Below, piece after piece: positions 1 to 10,737 of a DNA stretch of 64,000 nt. Position numbers and translations under genes: made by a program. Positions within the stretch are counted from its first letter, which is position 1, and every line of letters starts with the position of its first letter. The notes beneath the pieces were generated by a model, which had not been told where the DNA came from, did not search any database, and was given only the letters and a program-made list of their open reading frames with translations. The DNA is from Isochrysis galbana. Taxonomy: Eukaryota > Haptophyta > Isochrysidales > Isochrysidaceae. The DNA lies in contig CM030933.1 of the NCBI GenBank assembly GCA_018136815.1, positions 2,839,144 through 2,903,143 on the forward strand, given 5' to 3'.

Positions 1-107
1 AGGATTCACACCTCGTGGGCGGCGCAGACGGCCAGCTGGGTGCATCGCCGATCGACCTCCAAAAAACTTTTGGAGCGAGGAGGTGATGCCAACACGAGGA
101 CGACGAC

Positions 108-760
108 GTGGTGCTCGCCTCCAAGCACGCCGACTACGCGATCGCCTACCTCAACGCCGCCCGCGCCGTCCTGCCCGACCGCGTGCTGGAGCGGGTCGCG
201 CGCGTCGACGTCTTCTCGCTCAACGAGACGCTCACTTTTTTTTTCGATGCCGCAAAGGCAAATGGGCGACTCGCTGCTCAAGCTCTGGGGCCCGGGCGCG
301 TGGGCCTTCCTGCACCGCGCGGCGGCCAACGGGCGCGTGGCGCGTGCGGAGCGCTTAACAATGCTTGCACTCGTGGCGCCGGCGCTGCCCCGCCGGCTGC
401 TCTTCCCCGGCGCGCGCTGGCAGGAGGTCCTCGATCTCGACGAGCTGCACGGGCTGGACATGTACAGCCGAGCCTGCTCACCGGGGGCCCCGCTGCGCGT
501 GCTGCGCGCGTACCGCTTCTCACACGGCCTACTCGAGAGCTGCCACAGCGCAGGCACCGAACGCGCTGCCGGCGGCGGCGGCACGGGGCTGCGCGACCCA
601 CGGCTCATCTTCTCGCCGTGCGGCCGGGAGGTGCTCCTCTGGCGCTCGTGGGAACCGGCCGAGGAGATGCTCCGCGCCCACTGCTGGTGGCCGCAGACGC
701 TGCCGGCCGACGTGTGCGCCGAATGGGCGCGAAAATGCGGATGCAGCTGTTCCATCTCTT
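108..760 (+). pseudogene. Unidentified coding-like segment with a frame change
   Basis: Not recognised. One forward frame (from about 100) reads a plausible peptide, VLASKHADYAIAYLNAARAV and onward, up to a run of nine T at about 236-244. Beyond the run a different forward frame looks coding (MGDSLLKLWGPGAWAFLHRA, then a stretch ending near ADVCAEWARKCG at about 740). This would fit a frameshift in the T-run, or two exons. The 3' part overlaps the reverse-strand repeat protein that starts at 605, so at most one strand is likely real there. No domain can be named, and the gene may continue beyond the left edge of the window. Confidence 0.25.
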
Positions 761-1699
761 GCGCGCCATCCTTGGCGACCGGCCGACGACGTGGGAGGTT
801 CCACGGAACGCGCGGTCGTCGGCCTTGCGGGGCGGCTGCGACCAGCGCGCCGCGAGTTGTCGAACTTCGTCAAGCTCCGGCACGGCCTCCGCGTGGGATC
901 CACGGAACGCGCGGTCGTCGTCCCTGAGGGGCGGCCGCGACCAGTGCGCCGCGAGTTGCCGCAGCTCGTCGAGCTCCGGCACGGCCTCTGCCGCAGGGCG
1001 CTCGGCGCTGTTCTGAAAGCCGCGCAGGAAGGCGGCGGCGTCCCACCGCCCACCGCACGCGTCGAGTGCGCCATCGGCGGGCAGGCGCATCGGATCGCTC
1101 TTACCGAGACGCGCCGAAAAAGAAGCGCGGGTCTCGGCTTTCTTCCTCTTGAGACAGGCCCCTTCCCCCTCCGCTTCCTCCTCGTCCTCCTCCTCGTCCT
1201 CGTCTTCGTCCTCCTCCTCCCACTCTTTGTCGTCGTCGTCGTCGTCGTCCTCCTCCTCTTCCTCCTCGCCCTCCAGAAACACGTCGATGCGCCGCACGTT
1301 CGAGATGTAGCCGCCGCCCACCAGTTCCTTGCGCTGCACGTTCACCAGCAGGGGCCCCACGCGCTTGAAGAGCTTCTGCATCAGGTTGTCCTCGCGGTAG
1401 TAGGTCGCTGAGACCGTGCGGGCGGCGCTCACGTGTGCACGGCCGATGTGGCTCTGAAAAAGTTTTGGGGCGCCCACAGCGTGCGGAGCGAGCCGCAGTC
1501 CATGAAGGCCGCGCGCCAGACGTGCACGCGCGGCCGAGCCCCGCGCACGTCCGGCGCTCCGCGTGGCGACCAGCAAGCTGGCAATGCGCGCGAATGCACT
1601 GCACGCCCTCTGCGGAAACGCGCGAAGCCTGCTGGCCCGTTGGCAACGCCAAAGCACGTCGGAGCAAACTCTCGCAAAAATACGAAACGCCGCATCCAC
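605..1699 (-). CDS. Acidic protein with a two-copy C-terminal repeat, unidentified
   Basis: Open frame of up to 364 aa. The coding-like part begins near SATYYREDNLMQKLFKRV (about 1420) and continues GPLLVNVQRKELVGGGYISN. A run of about 50 mostly Asp/Glu residues follows (about 1275-1160), then a basic patch (CLKRKKAE). Two tandem copies of a roughly 33-residue module come next; each contains EAVPELDE(L/V)RQLAA and ends DDRAFRG (about 1000-800). At DNA level the module is also a direct repeat. The first 90 codons, above about 1430, look like non-coding sequence, so the true start is probably inside an exon bounded by introns. The acidic stretch suggests a nuclear or nucleic-acid-associated protein, but that is only inference. 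Confidence 0.4.
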   Translation of the reverse strand: MDAAFRIFARVCSDVLWRCQRASRLRAFPQRACSAFARIASLLVATRSAGRARGSAARARLARGLHGLRLAPHAVGAPKLFQSHIGRAHVSAARTVSATYYREDNLMQKLFKRVGPLLVNVQRKELVGGGYISNVRRIDVFLEGEEEEEEDDDDDDDKEWEEEDEDEDEEEDEEEAEGEGACLKRKKAETRASFSARLGKSDPMRLPADGALDACGGRWDAAAFLRGFQNSAERPAAEAVPELDELRQLAAHWSRPPLRDDDRAFRGSHAEAVPELDEVRQLAARWSQPPRKADDRAFRGTSHVVGRSPRMARKRWNSCIRIFAPIRRTRRPAASAATSSGRGASPRPVPTSARGAPPGRTARR

Positions 1700-2839
1700 C
1701 GTACAGGCCAGAAAAGAGTTTCCAGAAGCAATTTCGGCCCAATACTAACCTTATAACATGCATGGAGCACCGCCGACACCGCCGACACTCGCCAAGGGCC
1801 CCGGCGCCGTGGCGACAGCTCGTCTGGTACTTGACCAAAAGACCCCACCCGGGTGTGAGCGTCTGGAAGTGCCTTACGCGGGCCGGCTTGACGTGCTTCG
1901 GCGTTCGAGTGGACCGTTGCAAGTTCGGCTTCTGGACACCGAAGGTGCACCGCGCCAGTTGGACGCCCTTTCGCCGCGTACAGAGCACACTGTGCGCGGT
2001 AGTCTCCGCCAAGGATTCGAGCTCGATGGCCGCTTGCCAAGCCCAAGCCGCCTCGCCGGCCCAAGCCGCTGCCCAAGCCCAGGCCCAGGCCGCCCCTTGT
2101 GCAAGCGGCCGAAACGGCAGCGGTCAAGACGAAACGATTCAGCGCGCAAAAGAAGAGCTGGATGAGGCATATAAAAAAGCAGTGACTGAAAACGAAAAGG
2201 TGTCCGCGCTACCGCCTGATGCCGTGTGTGCGTGCACCGCCGATTGACCAGCGGCCAGACTTTTTTGGCCGGGAGCGGCGGTCGGCAAAAAAAATGGACG
2301 GGCTGGGGTAGGGGGATCGAGGGATGCGCCTGTTTTGCTCCTGGCCTGCGTGGTTTCGACGACGTCCCCCGGCGGAAGAGCCGCTCCCGACGGCATGTCG
2401 GACATCTCGCAGACGGACGTGCGCCTGTACGTCGCGATGGCCAACGCGGAGGCGGCACACGTGGACGAGACGGTGGCGCAGCGGCTGGCGAGCATGGGAC
2501 GCATCGCCGCCGCCGCGTGACGCGCGCGCGTCGGGCCGTGCGGCGCCGCTAATCTGACACGCCCGGCCGGCGCGGCGTGCGCAGCTCGAGGGGCCCGTGC
2601 GCAAACGGGCAGTGCGCCGCCTGCGTGCAGCGGCCGTCCGTGACAAAAAAAAGGAACCTCGAGTTGCACCCTCTTATCGAGGGGCGGAGGGGGCAGTGCC
2701 CCCTCCCCCCGGTAGCACTCGGACACCTGGCTCGTCAGGCATGGCGGGATTCCGGGACGGAAAAGTTGTGTCCAATTAGCTAGTGGGGTTGGCTAGGATA
2801 TAACATTAATTATTTTAATCTAAGTGTCCCTTGCGACTC
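1700..2839. other. Mostly unassigned region with two short forward ORFs
   Basis: Two short forward ORFs look weakly coding. The first, 2026-2247, is 73 aa: an Ala/Gln-rich start, then a helix-like stretch with AKEELDEAYKKAVTENEK. The second, 2395-2520, is 41 aa beginning MSDISQTDVRLYVAMANAEA. They could be exons of one unidentified gene. The rest shows nothing recognisable. Short A-runs occur at about 2286 and 2645. Confidence 0.2.
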
Positions 2840-5243
2840 TTATGTGGGCCGCATGCGCATCTCCGCGAGCTGCAACACAGCGTTGATGGTGCCAAAGCAA
2901 GCCTGAAAAACCGGCAGTCGGCGTGTCGATAGCGCACGGAAGTTTGCATGCGGCGCGTTGGCGATGTAGATCGGATAGAGCACGGCGCGGATTGTGAATA
3001 GGTCCCAAAAGCGGAGCTGCGCGGAGAGAGCGGCGAGAACACCGCCGTAACCAACAAAGTATAGCCAGTGCGCCTCGATCAGCCGGAAGCGGGACGCGAC
3101 ACCGAGACCAAGCCCTCCCCAATGCATCTCAAACGAGTCGTAGGCATGGAGCAACGACGACAAGAGGAGCATGGTGGATGGGCCCAGGAAGGGCAACGAC
3201 GCGATCAACTTCACCTGTATGACGGAAGGAGTGCAGGATTGCATGATATGCGAGTGTGGAGTAGGATCAGGGACGCGCAAAGATAGCGAGTAGCTTCATT
3301 GTCTAACTGGATTGCAACGTGCTCTTGGCATCAAGTGGAAGCACCTCTGCACACCTGCATCAAGAATGCAATATATATCAGCCTACCGTACACGAGAGAG
3401 AGGACGCCATCAGACGCGCGCGATTGCGTCGTGGCCAGCGCCACAGATCCGTCGGCATCAGCCGTAAGAACAGATCGATCGCCTCGTCCGCCTCCTGCGC
3501 TAGCAAAATCGGCGCGGGCAGCAGCAGCGTCGATGCGCGATGCCTCTGCAGAGGCGCGCGACGCCATGTCCGAGTGCATCCGAAGCTGCCAAGATGTGGA
3601 GACGATTTCACAGACGAGGTATGCGGGCAATGTCCAGAGCAAGAACACCGCCCACTCGTACCTGAGATTGGGCGAGAAGTGACATGGCCATCAGTCACGA
3701 TAGTTGGAGCGGGTGGCCAATGACAGCCTGCCAGGCGTCGCTGATAATCATGCAGGAGACTTCGCAACGCCACCGACTATGAGTCATGCGCACCTCCCAT
3801 CCCCAGCAAGAGTGACGCCAAGGGCCTGCTCGCAGAAGGAGGGCAGGATGACCTCATACAGGAATAAGGCGCCTCGGAAGAGCCCGACGTTGAGCAGGAG
3901 GCACCTATACGAGTTGTAAAGATGGTGCACCAGCGTTAGCGACAGAGGGCCCGCGTTCGCAGACGCGGTGGGGGATGGTGCCTCGAGCTCGAGCCCAAAG
4001 TAGCCCAGCGAGCGCAACACCATCTAGTTGAGCAGCAGTGGCTTGCAGCCGAGCCCTCTTACCGCATAAAGGTTTTTCGTGAAACGGGATCGATGAGCGC
4101 GTGCTTGAGCACAAGCCCAGGATTGTTGGCCTGAAGCAGCCCGCTCCCAATGTGATGGACCGCAGTGGCAAGCCAGACGACCAGCGACACTAGGAGCAAC
4201 GTGAAAGCCTGTATGGAACCAACGCCTGCGGCAGATATGCTGCTCCCATCGCCACGGCCGTCGGCAGCTCGACGGTGTAGTCCGTCGCCGCTGATGCAAG
4301 CTCCATCATGGGCAGCCCGGGCGCGCGGTGATTGGCTCATGTCACAGCTTGTGGTGCCTACATGTTGCGTGCCACCTTCTTCCCTGGCAGCGTCGCGCCT
4401 GAGGTCAGCAGATGACGATAGGGGCCGTCTCTGCACAAGACCATGCTCCGGAGATACGCCGTCGCTGGTTTGCAGTCCACTGCCGACATTGTAGGTCAGC
4501 ACGTGCGCGGCATCCGAAGAGGCGTTAGCGCTAGCATCAGCTGGACATACGTCTCCCACCGCTGGGAACGTCGAGGTCCCTGGCGCCGACGCTCCACCCA
4601 TCGATGTCCGCTGGCCAATTGGAACAACCGCGACTGTCGGTCCAGCCTCTTCCGCTGCGGCTGGGTTGATGCCGTCCCGAACACCATGCAACCCTCCTCC
4701 CTGCGTAAGGGAACCGAGCAAATCCGAACGGGACTCCTCCTCGCTGTCGCTCCCACGAGTAGCCGACCCACTCGACGTTGCGTTGGCTACCCCAGCGCAA
4801 TCTGAGCCAAAGCACAGTGCGGTGCTCGTCTGTGAGGCGGCTTCACCTACTGGAGATCTGTCACTGTTGGAGCCCGCGCGCGCCGCCGCGCGGTGCGCCT
4901 GCGAGGGCACGGCCCCCAAGTGCTTTGGTGGTAGGTTCCAGATGCGCCGGTATTCCTCATCTTCCTCGTCGCTCGCGCCTGCCTCGCCTGCGCGTAGGTA
5001 GGCGCCCCCAGAGGCGTAGGCACTTGTGCTGCCCATGCAGCCGTCGTCGCCGCCCTCGACCACCTCTGCTAGATGCTTCCGGTCTTCGCGCAGCCCCACG
5101 ACCTGTTGGTCCGCGGGGTAGGGGTGGGGAGAAGTAGGGAGGAAGTGCGGCGAGGGGACCAGAAAGTTCTGACGTGAACCGCAAGAAGTGGGATGTTTGT
5201 CGTGGAGTAGGCCAGAGTCACGGCGTGTGCCTGACCCTTGCAC
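2840..5243 (-). CDS. EI24: EI24-like (etoposide-induced 2.4) ER membrane protein, four exons
   Basis: Exons on the reverse strand: 5243-4063, 3904-3794, 3661-3355 and 3214-2840. The introns (158, 132 and 140 bp) are all GT-AG, and the joined frame stays open (657 aa). EI24-family proteins are multi-span ER proteins linked to autophagy and ER-mitochondria contacts. Family landmarks appear in order: VSRKTFM joined across intron 1 to CLLLNVGLF; a hydrophobic segment ending LLWTLPAYLVCEIVSTSW; SLVYGRLIYIAFLMQ; LLSSLLHAYDSFEMHWGGL; IEAHWLYFVGYGG; and a last span with FTIRAVLYPIYIANA. The first exon adds about 330 residues of Ser/Gly/Ala-rich, probably disordered sequence ahead of a TM segment (SIQAFTLLLVSLVVWLATAV). 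The start is uncertain: an acceptor-like CAACAG lies near 5110, and another Met opens MGSTSAYASGG near 5035. The assignment rests on motif order over the last three exons. Confidence 0.82.
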
Positions 5244-5876
5244 CGAGCGGAGGGTGCACCAGGGGACGCCATGGCGACGGCGCGTGATTTACGTGGCTTT
5301 GAGGCTGACAAGGAAGGGCCGCCATAGCACAGGCGAGCGCATATGAGGGTGGCGAGCACCCATTTCTCATCACCCTGGGCTTGCGGCGGTCAAAGCTAGA
5401 TGGACGGAGGGGCATGGAGTGTCGTGGCGGCGCCGCAGGGGTGGATGAGTGAAACCATGGTCCTTATGTGCGAACAAAGAACAGTGTGCGTAGGGCCTTT
5501 GGGTGGAGTGTGCGTGTGGGCGCGCGCGCGAGTGTGAGGATTCGATGGAGAAGAACTCACATCCCACCCATCCGCCTCCTCGAGAACAATGCCATGCCGT
5601 CCGAGAGGAGCCGTAGGAGAGCTCTCGGGCGGGGGAGAAGCAGAGGGGAAGCGGGAGCTTCTCCTGCGACCGACCGTCGTCTGCAGCTCGCGCACCGCCT
5701 CGCGCCAGAGGGAACCCCACATCGTGGGCGAGCACGGGCGCCCAAGGGGGGGAAGGCCCACACAGTCGTTCTGGATCTTGCCTCTCTGCCTCTCTTCTCC
5801 CTCTCTCTTCTCCCTGTCTCTCTTCTCTCTCTCTTTTCTCCATCTCTCTCTTTCCCTGTGTCTCTTCTCTCCCTCC

Positions 5877-5910
<34 letters not shown>

Positions 5911-6322
5911 TTCTCTATCTCTCTCTTCCACCCCCCTCTCTCTCTGTCCCTCTCTCTCTCTCCGTCCCTCTCTCTCTCTCTCTCCTCTCTCTCTTTGGCT
6001 CTATTCTCTCTCTTCCTCTTCATCGCCCCCGTTCCCTTCCTCTCCCTCTCTCTCCTCTTCTTCTCTCTCTCCCTTTCCTCTCTCGTTCTCTCTCTTCCTT
6101 CTCGTCAAATTCTCTCATCTATCCCTCTCTCTCTTCTCCCCCTGTGATCTCTCCCGTGTTCTCCCCTCCCTCCCTCCTCCCTGGGTCTCTCCCTTTTCTC
6201 CTCTCTTCCTCCTCTCTTCCTCCTCTCTTCCCTCTTCTCTTCCCGCTTCCCGCTCCTCCCTCTTCTCTTTATCTCCCTCCCTTTTCTCACCTCCCCCGCC
6301 CCCCTCCCGCGCGACCCTTTCC
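5244..6322. repeat. Pyrimidine-rich low-complexity tract
   Basis: From about 5780 to 6315 the forward strand is almost pure C/T, with (CT)n, (CCCTCT)n and CTTCC runs. The long Ser/Leu/Pro and Arg/Glu/Lys frames here are products of the composition. The 5244-5780 part shows no recognisable gene; it may hold the promoter or 5' leader of the EI24-like gene, which reads leftwards. Confidence 0.8.
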
Positions 6323-6330
6323 CCCACAAC

Positions 6331-6746
6331 AATAGTTGTTGAATACGCGCCGCAGACGGAGAATATGTTGTATAATACGTATTCAACGGCCTAGATCTTG
6401 AATTCAATGAACACAAGCTTGTATTCAAGCCCCGCCATATACATCTAACTACATATAGACACACATATGTAGATACGTAAATATTGTGTATTGAAGAGTG
6501 AAAAATTTAATGTTATACTTTTTACTCTCTCTCGCTCGCTCGCTCGCTCGCTCGCTCCCGCCTCAGCCCCCGCGCTCCGCGCCTCCCTGGCTCCCTGGCG
6601 GCCTCCCCGTCTCCCCGTCATCTATGATCTATCGATCTAGAGTCTATAGAGAATAGAGATCTGGGGGGGGGTCGAATCTCGAATACGTATTCTCTCCGAT
6701 TTCCGGGGCTTTTGGTGAATACACGTATTTGTATTCAACAACTAGG
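6331..6746. mobile_element. MITE with 8-bp target duplication, hAT-like
   Basis: A 416-bp AT-rich non-coding unit. Its ends are inverted: tagttgttgaatac at 6333-6346 and its complement near 6731-6744; the outermost 2 nt differ. It is flanked by the direct repeat cccacaac at 6323-6330 and 6747-6754. An 8-bp target duplication with short TIRs is typical of hAT-type MITEs. The interior has gaatacgtattc-type palindromes and a (CTCG)n run at about 6530-6556. Confidence 0.7.
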
Positions 6747-6754
6747 CCCACAAC

Positions 6755-7407
6755 CCCCGCACTCTTTCTATTTCGAGCGACAATTACATGAACACATGTA
6801 CACATCGTGGCCGATCGGGCATGTCTTATTTTTGGAGAAGAGAGACGATCAGACCGAGCGAGGCGCGATCGAAAAAAAATCCCGCGCAAGACGGGAGGGT
6901 CATGCACCCCGTACAAAAAAAAGGAGGGGATGTTTCTTGTGTGTGTCCGTGTGGTCTCTCTCTCTCCTCATCTTCCCTCTCAAATCATGAGCTTCCGCAC
7001 CGTTCACGTAAAAAGAATGAATGTGGAACGCTGCATCTTCGCCTCACCTCTCTCTTGCCTCTCCTCCTTTCTTCCTTCGTCTCACTCTCTTCTCTCTCCC
7101 TCTCCTTGCCTCCCTGTTCTCACCTGTGCAAGAGACACGGCTTCTCCCCCCCCCCCCCCCCCCCTCCCACTCTCCCCTATCCCCTGAAACTCCCGGTTCT
7201 TCTCTCTTCTTCTTTCCTCTCATGGATTCTCCCCCCCCCCCCCCCGCCACCACGCTGCTCCTCTCGCCGAGCTCTCAGCGGCCCGCCCTCCCCCGTCCTC
7301 CTCCTCGCCCACCCCCCACCCCTTTCCCCTTCTCTGCCCCCTTACCCGCGGAACACGCGCGGGCCCCAGAGAAAGAGAGGAGAGGGGCTCGCCTCTCCTC
7401 GCATCCG
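6755..7407. repeat. Simple-sequence region with poly-C and CT tracts
   Basis: Holds CT-rich sequence, two poly-C runs (about 7147-7164 and 7231-7246) and GC-rich filler. It runs into the 5' side of the TLC-like gene, so part may be 5' leader. No gene is supported. Confidence 0.6.
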
Positions 7408-8154
7408 ATGCGCTCTCGCGCGTCGCGCGCCTCGCCCTCGCTCGAGCTTCCTCCTTCTCTCTCTCTCCGCCTCTCTTCCCCACGCTCTCTTTCCTCTCCC
7501 TCCCTGCCTCTCTCTCTCCTGCTCTGCTGGCTGCTCTACGCGGGTTTGGCGCGCGTATTTCTGCTCGATACGCTCGGGTCACAACTTGCAGGGGGCGCTC
7601 CTCGGTGGAGATGCGCCTTTGGTATCCCAACACAGCTGGGAGCGTTGCCGGCGCTCTGCGGCCTCGCAGCACGCTCCCACGCTTACCACACTGAGCGCTG
7701 GGTGGCGCGATGCACGACGAGTGGATTGGGCGTGCTCGAGACCAGCTTTGTCTACATCTTCGCCGCCGCCATGCTCTACGACTTTCTCGCCGTCAGCATG
7801 AGACCTGTCCTTCTCGCGCACCACGTCATCTCGTTGCTCTCGCATATCTACGCTTCGGCCTGCAAGGCCGCGCGGCCCGCCTTCCCGTTCTACATGGTGG
7901 GGGTCTGCTTGCTGGAGGTGGGCTCCGCAATCTGCTCTTACTACTGGCTTGTCGCGCCGTCGCGTACTGTGCTCATTGCATTCGTGCTGACCATGTCCCT
8001 CTCCAATCTTGCCGCGCTCGTGTGCACGGCCATGTGGTGGAAGAAGACTCTGCCAGGCGACCGTGTGGGCGCCTATGTAGCAGCCGCCGTCTCAACAGTA
8101 CTCATCGTCGGTCGGCAGCTCAATGCTCACCATGTCTTGCGTGTCAAGCTTTGA
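7408..8154 (+). CDS. TLC-domain-like multi-span membrane protein
   Basis: A frame of about 248 aa from the Met at 7408 (the open frame extends upstream to 7021 through low-complexity sequence). A hydrophobic N-terminal segment is followed by several predicted spans: SFVYIFAAAMLYDFLAV, LLAHHVISLLSHIY, FYMVGVCLLEVGSAICSYYW, VLIAFVLTMSLSNLAALVC and a last span near YVAAAVSTVLIVG. An aromatic-Asp before a His-His pair inside a helix, then a Glu-containing helix, matches the TLC (TRAM/LAG1/CLN8) pattern found in ceramide synthases and TMEM56-like lipid proteins. Substrate cannot be inferred. The protein lacks an obvious ER-retrieval signal. The start codon is uncertain because the upstream sequence is Ser/Pro/Leu repeat. 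Confidence 0.6.
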   Translation: MRSRASRASPSLELPPSLSLRLSSPRSLSSPSLPLSLLLCWLLYAGLARVFLLDTLGSQLAGGAPRWRCAFGIPTQLGALPALCGLAARSHAYHTERWVARCTTSGLGVLETSFVYIFAAAMLYDFLAVSMRPVLLAHHVISLLSHIYASACKAARPAFPFYMVGVCLLEVGSAICSYYWLVAPSRTVLIAFVLTMSLSNLAALVCTAMWWKKTLPGDRVGAYVAAAVSTVLIVGRQLNAHHVLRVKL

Positions 8155-8412
8155 TTCTCATGCTTGCTCCAACGTAGTCTTAGCGGCAAGCTGCATCGCC
8201 TAAGCCGATTTTCGGAGCGCCCACATCTACATGCCACTTGATGCTCTCTAGCTCGTGTCTAGTACACGCCCACTCGTTGAGCTGCCACAACTTGCGCGTT
8301 GTCGGTGCTCATTTTTTTCAGAAGTGGGCCCTGCTGCCGCGCCTCGGTTTCGAGTCGGCCACCACTTAGGATGATCTATGATCTATGAGGCTCTCAGCTT
8401 ACACGCTCTAAC
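8155..8412. other. 3' flank of the TLC-like gene
   Basis: Nothing recognisable. It probably contains the 3' UTR of the gene ending at 8154. Confidence 0.4.
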
Positions 8413-8586
8413 TGCCCAACAAGTGGTTCCTTACCCGCGTACAAAGAGCGGCGGACACGGTTCTCTGGACAAGCCCACACACCGACAAGCAACACAAATG
8501 GATCAGACACCCCCACTATGCTATAACACACGAACGAAGCGCAACTAGGACACTAGGGCTAGGGCTCTTACACTGGTTGTACCACG
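8413..8586 (+). pseudogene. Short LINE fragment, opposite orientation to the main LINE
   Basis: The forward strand reads TRVQRAADTVLWTSPHTDKQ and then a peptide ending TRLGLG-like LLHW, nearly the same as residues encoded on the reverse strand at about 10670-10500 of the LINE at 8924-12657. It is therefore a second, 5'- and 3'-truncated copy of the same family, inverted relative to the main copy. It ends at an A-rich junction near 8587. Confidence 0.75.
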
Positions 8587-8665
8587 TAAAAAAAAAACCC
8601 TTTTAATATTCTCGCCTCGCACGTGGCACTGGGTCGCATATTCGTAGCCACGCCCATTCCCCTTA
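8587..8665. repeat. Dispersed repeat, copy 1 (partner at 61221)
   Basis: Begins with an A-run, then ttaatattctcgcctcgc and, after an insertion or divergence, gtagccacgcccat. The same order (A-run, caatattctcgcctcgcg, gtagccacgccca) occurs at 61221-61300. Identity of the family is unknown. Confidence 0.6.
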
Positions 8666-8923
8666 CACTCCCTCTTTTCCCGCCTTGCGGCAACTCCCCT
8701 CGTGCTCTACTTAGGGGCCCAGGTCCTGCGGGGTATACGGGTTGGGCGGAGTGCGCCTGCCCTCAGCGGTGCGTGCACGCCTTCCTCCTATGCCGCTGAG
8801 TGACTTGCATATTCTAGATGCTTTTCGGATCTGCGACGCTATCCATGTCGTGACTTTGCTTATGCTATGGCTGCTGACTATCCCGTGTCCTTGTCTTCGA
8901 TTGTAGAGGTATGTTTCGCCGCT

Positions 8924-10737
8924 TTAGGCGAGCCTCTCGGCAAGGTCGAGCGTCTGTGCCACGAGGCTGAGGCTCTCGCTCAGTTGTAGTCTACCTTTTT
9001 CATTCACAATAAACGCAGGGATGCCGTATTCCGTCGGCTTTTTGAGTTTTGGTTTTCTTCCTTGAGCGGCCTTGCGAGTGCGCATGTGGCTGTGAGAGCC
9101 CGGTATGGCGAGACCTCTCACCAAGGTGGTAAACCTCACTAGTGTGGTTTCTAGGACTGGTATGTAATGATACTCGTACGATTCGAATTCGACTCTATAG
9201 AAGTCTCTGAGTATATATTTCCACGCTAGTATATATAGCGTCTTCAGGCTGTCGGGGGTGCTCGTTCCAGGGTATGCGAAGAGTCTGTCTTTGATTTGTT
9301 GTGCGTGCGACCTCCCAGGGCTAGGCGTGTAGTTGGTGATGGCGTCTATAGTTTCGAATATGACTTTTGTCTCGGGGCACCACGCTAGGTGGCACGAGTC
9401 TTCTCGGTGGCGGCGGCATAATCTGCACGCACCCGTTGGGTTTACTGCGAATCTGTTTCTTGTGCCTATCCTCCTGTGTGTAATGTGCTTGAAGTGCATG
9501 TGTTTATCCACGTGTTTCAGCAGTGGCAGTGTATATAGTTTGGCCACATGTTTCCATTCTTCGCTCGTGATGTTCAATCTCTTCTCCCATGCTGTTCTCG
9601 CCGCCTGTGGGTCGTTTTTCCGGGTTTTTTTAAGCATGGCTTTGGTGATGTCCGAGACCGTGATCGCGTCTAGCGCGATTTTCCCTTTCTTTATGGCGTA
9701 TTCGTCCGCTAGGGGGTATTCCATAAACCTCGGGCCCTTGAGGCCGCCCTCCCATCTAGCGGGAGGGTGGTAGTGTTGGATCTCTTCTACTCTCGCTACG
9801 CTTCCGGTATCGGCTATCTCTCCCAGGTAGTCGGTATCGGCATGTAACCAAATGCTGTTAAATCTACTGATGTACTTGTCTCCTTCCGAGACTCTGACTT
9901 CTCTGACTTGCGTTGCGTCGTCCGACTCTTGAGGTGGGGTGCCGCTGCTTTTGTCTTTGCTTCCTCCGGTACCCGGTGACGGGCGCTCTCTCGCCCGCCC
10001 GAGCACGGATTGCGCGTGGCTGACCACTTCGTCCCATGAATCGAGAAATTCCTTTTTGTGGACTGTGCGGCCTTCGTGTACGAAGGCCTCCGGTAGGTGT
10101 TCTATATATGCCGAGCAATCTTCTTTGCTGTAAGGCGTTATGAAGTTGCCGTCTTTGAATATGTTGTGAACCACGTTTGTGTGTAGTGTTTCCCATAGGC
10201 GCGCCCACGGAGCTTTTACCACGGGGGGGGGAATGTGCGGGTTGTGCCATAGGGGTTGTGATAGCGCGCCTTCTCGTGTAAGGAACGAGGGTTGCACGTC
10301 GAGGTTTCTGAAGTTCGTTAGGGCCTCCTCCCAAAAGGTTGGTAGTGCCGGGTTTCCTCTAATGCTACCCGTCAGTGTCTTCGTCGGTACCGTGGATAGG
10401 ACAGCGCCCCTCCCTAGTCCAGTTCGGCAGAACCAAGCATCTAGTCCGTGTTTCCAAACCGCTTTTCTTGCGTTTAGATAATTCAGGATCCACTTGGCCT
10501 GGAGGGCCTTCGCGTGGGTTGACCAGTGTAGGAGCCCTAGCCCCAATGTCCTAGTTGCGCTTCTTTCGTGTGTTGTGGCGTAATGGGGGTATCTAATCCA
10601 TTTTTGTTGCTTGTCGGTGCGCGGGCTTGTCCAGAGAACCGCGTTCGCCGCTCTTTGCACGCGGGTGTGGAACCATTTTGGGGCGGCCAGCGTCTGCAGC
10701 CAATATCTGGGCATTCCATATATTATAAAGTTTACCA
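8924..10737 (-). pseudogene. LINE ORF, C-terminal part
   Basis: About 600 codons, open to 8924, from the Met-Val-Asn-Phe junction at about 10737. Includes a region typical after the RT (LGLLHW and AKALQAKWILNYLNA, the latter repeated in many LINE C-terminal domains), a long linker, and a zinc-cluster near 9460-9370. The first about 27 codons above 10737 belong to the inserted element, not to the LINE. Reading frame is intact over this segment. Confidence 0.85.

Noticed and set aside
9333-9773. Forward ORF of 146 aa
   Set aside because: Antisense shadow of the LINE C-terminal domain.
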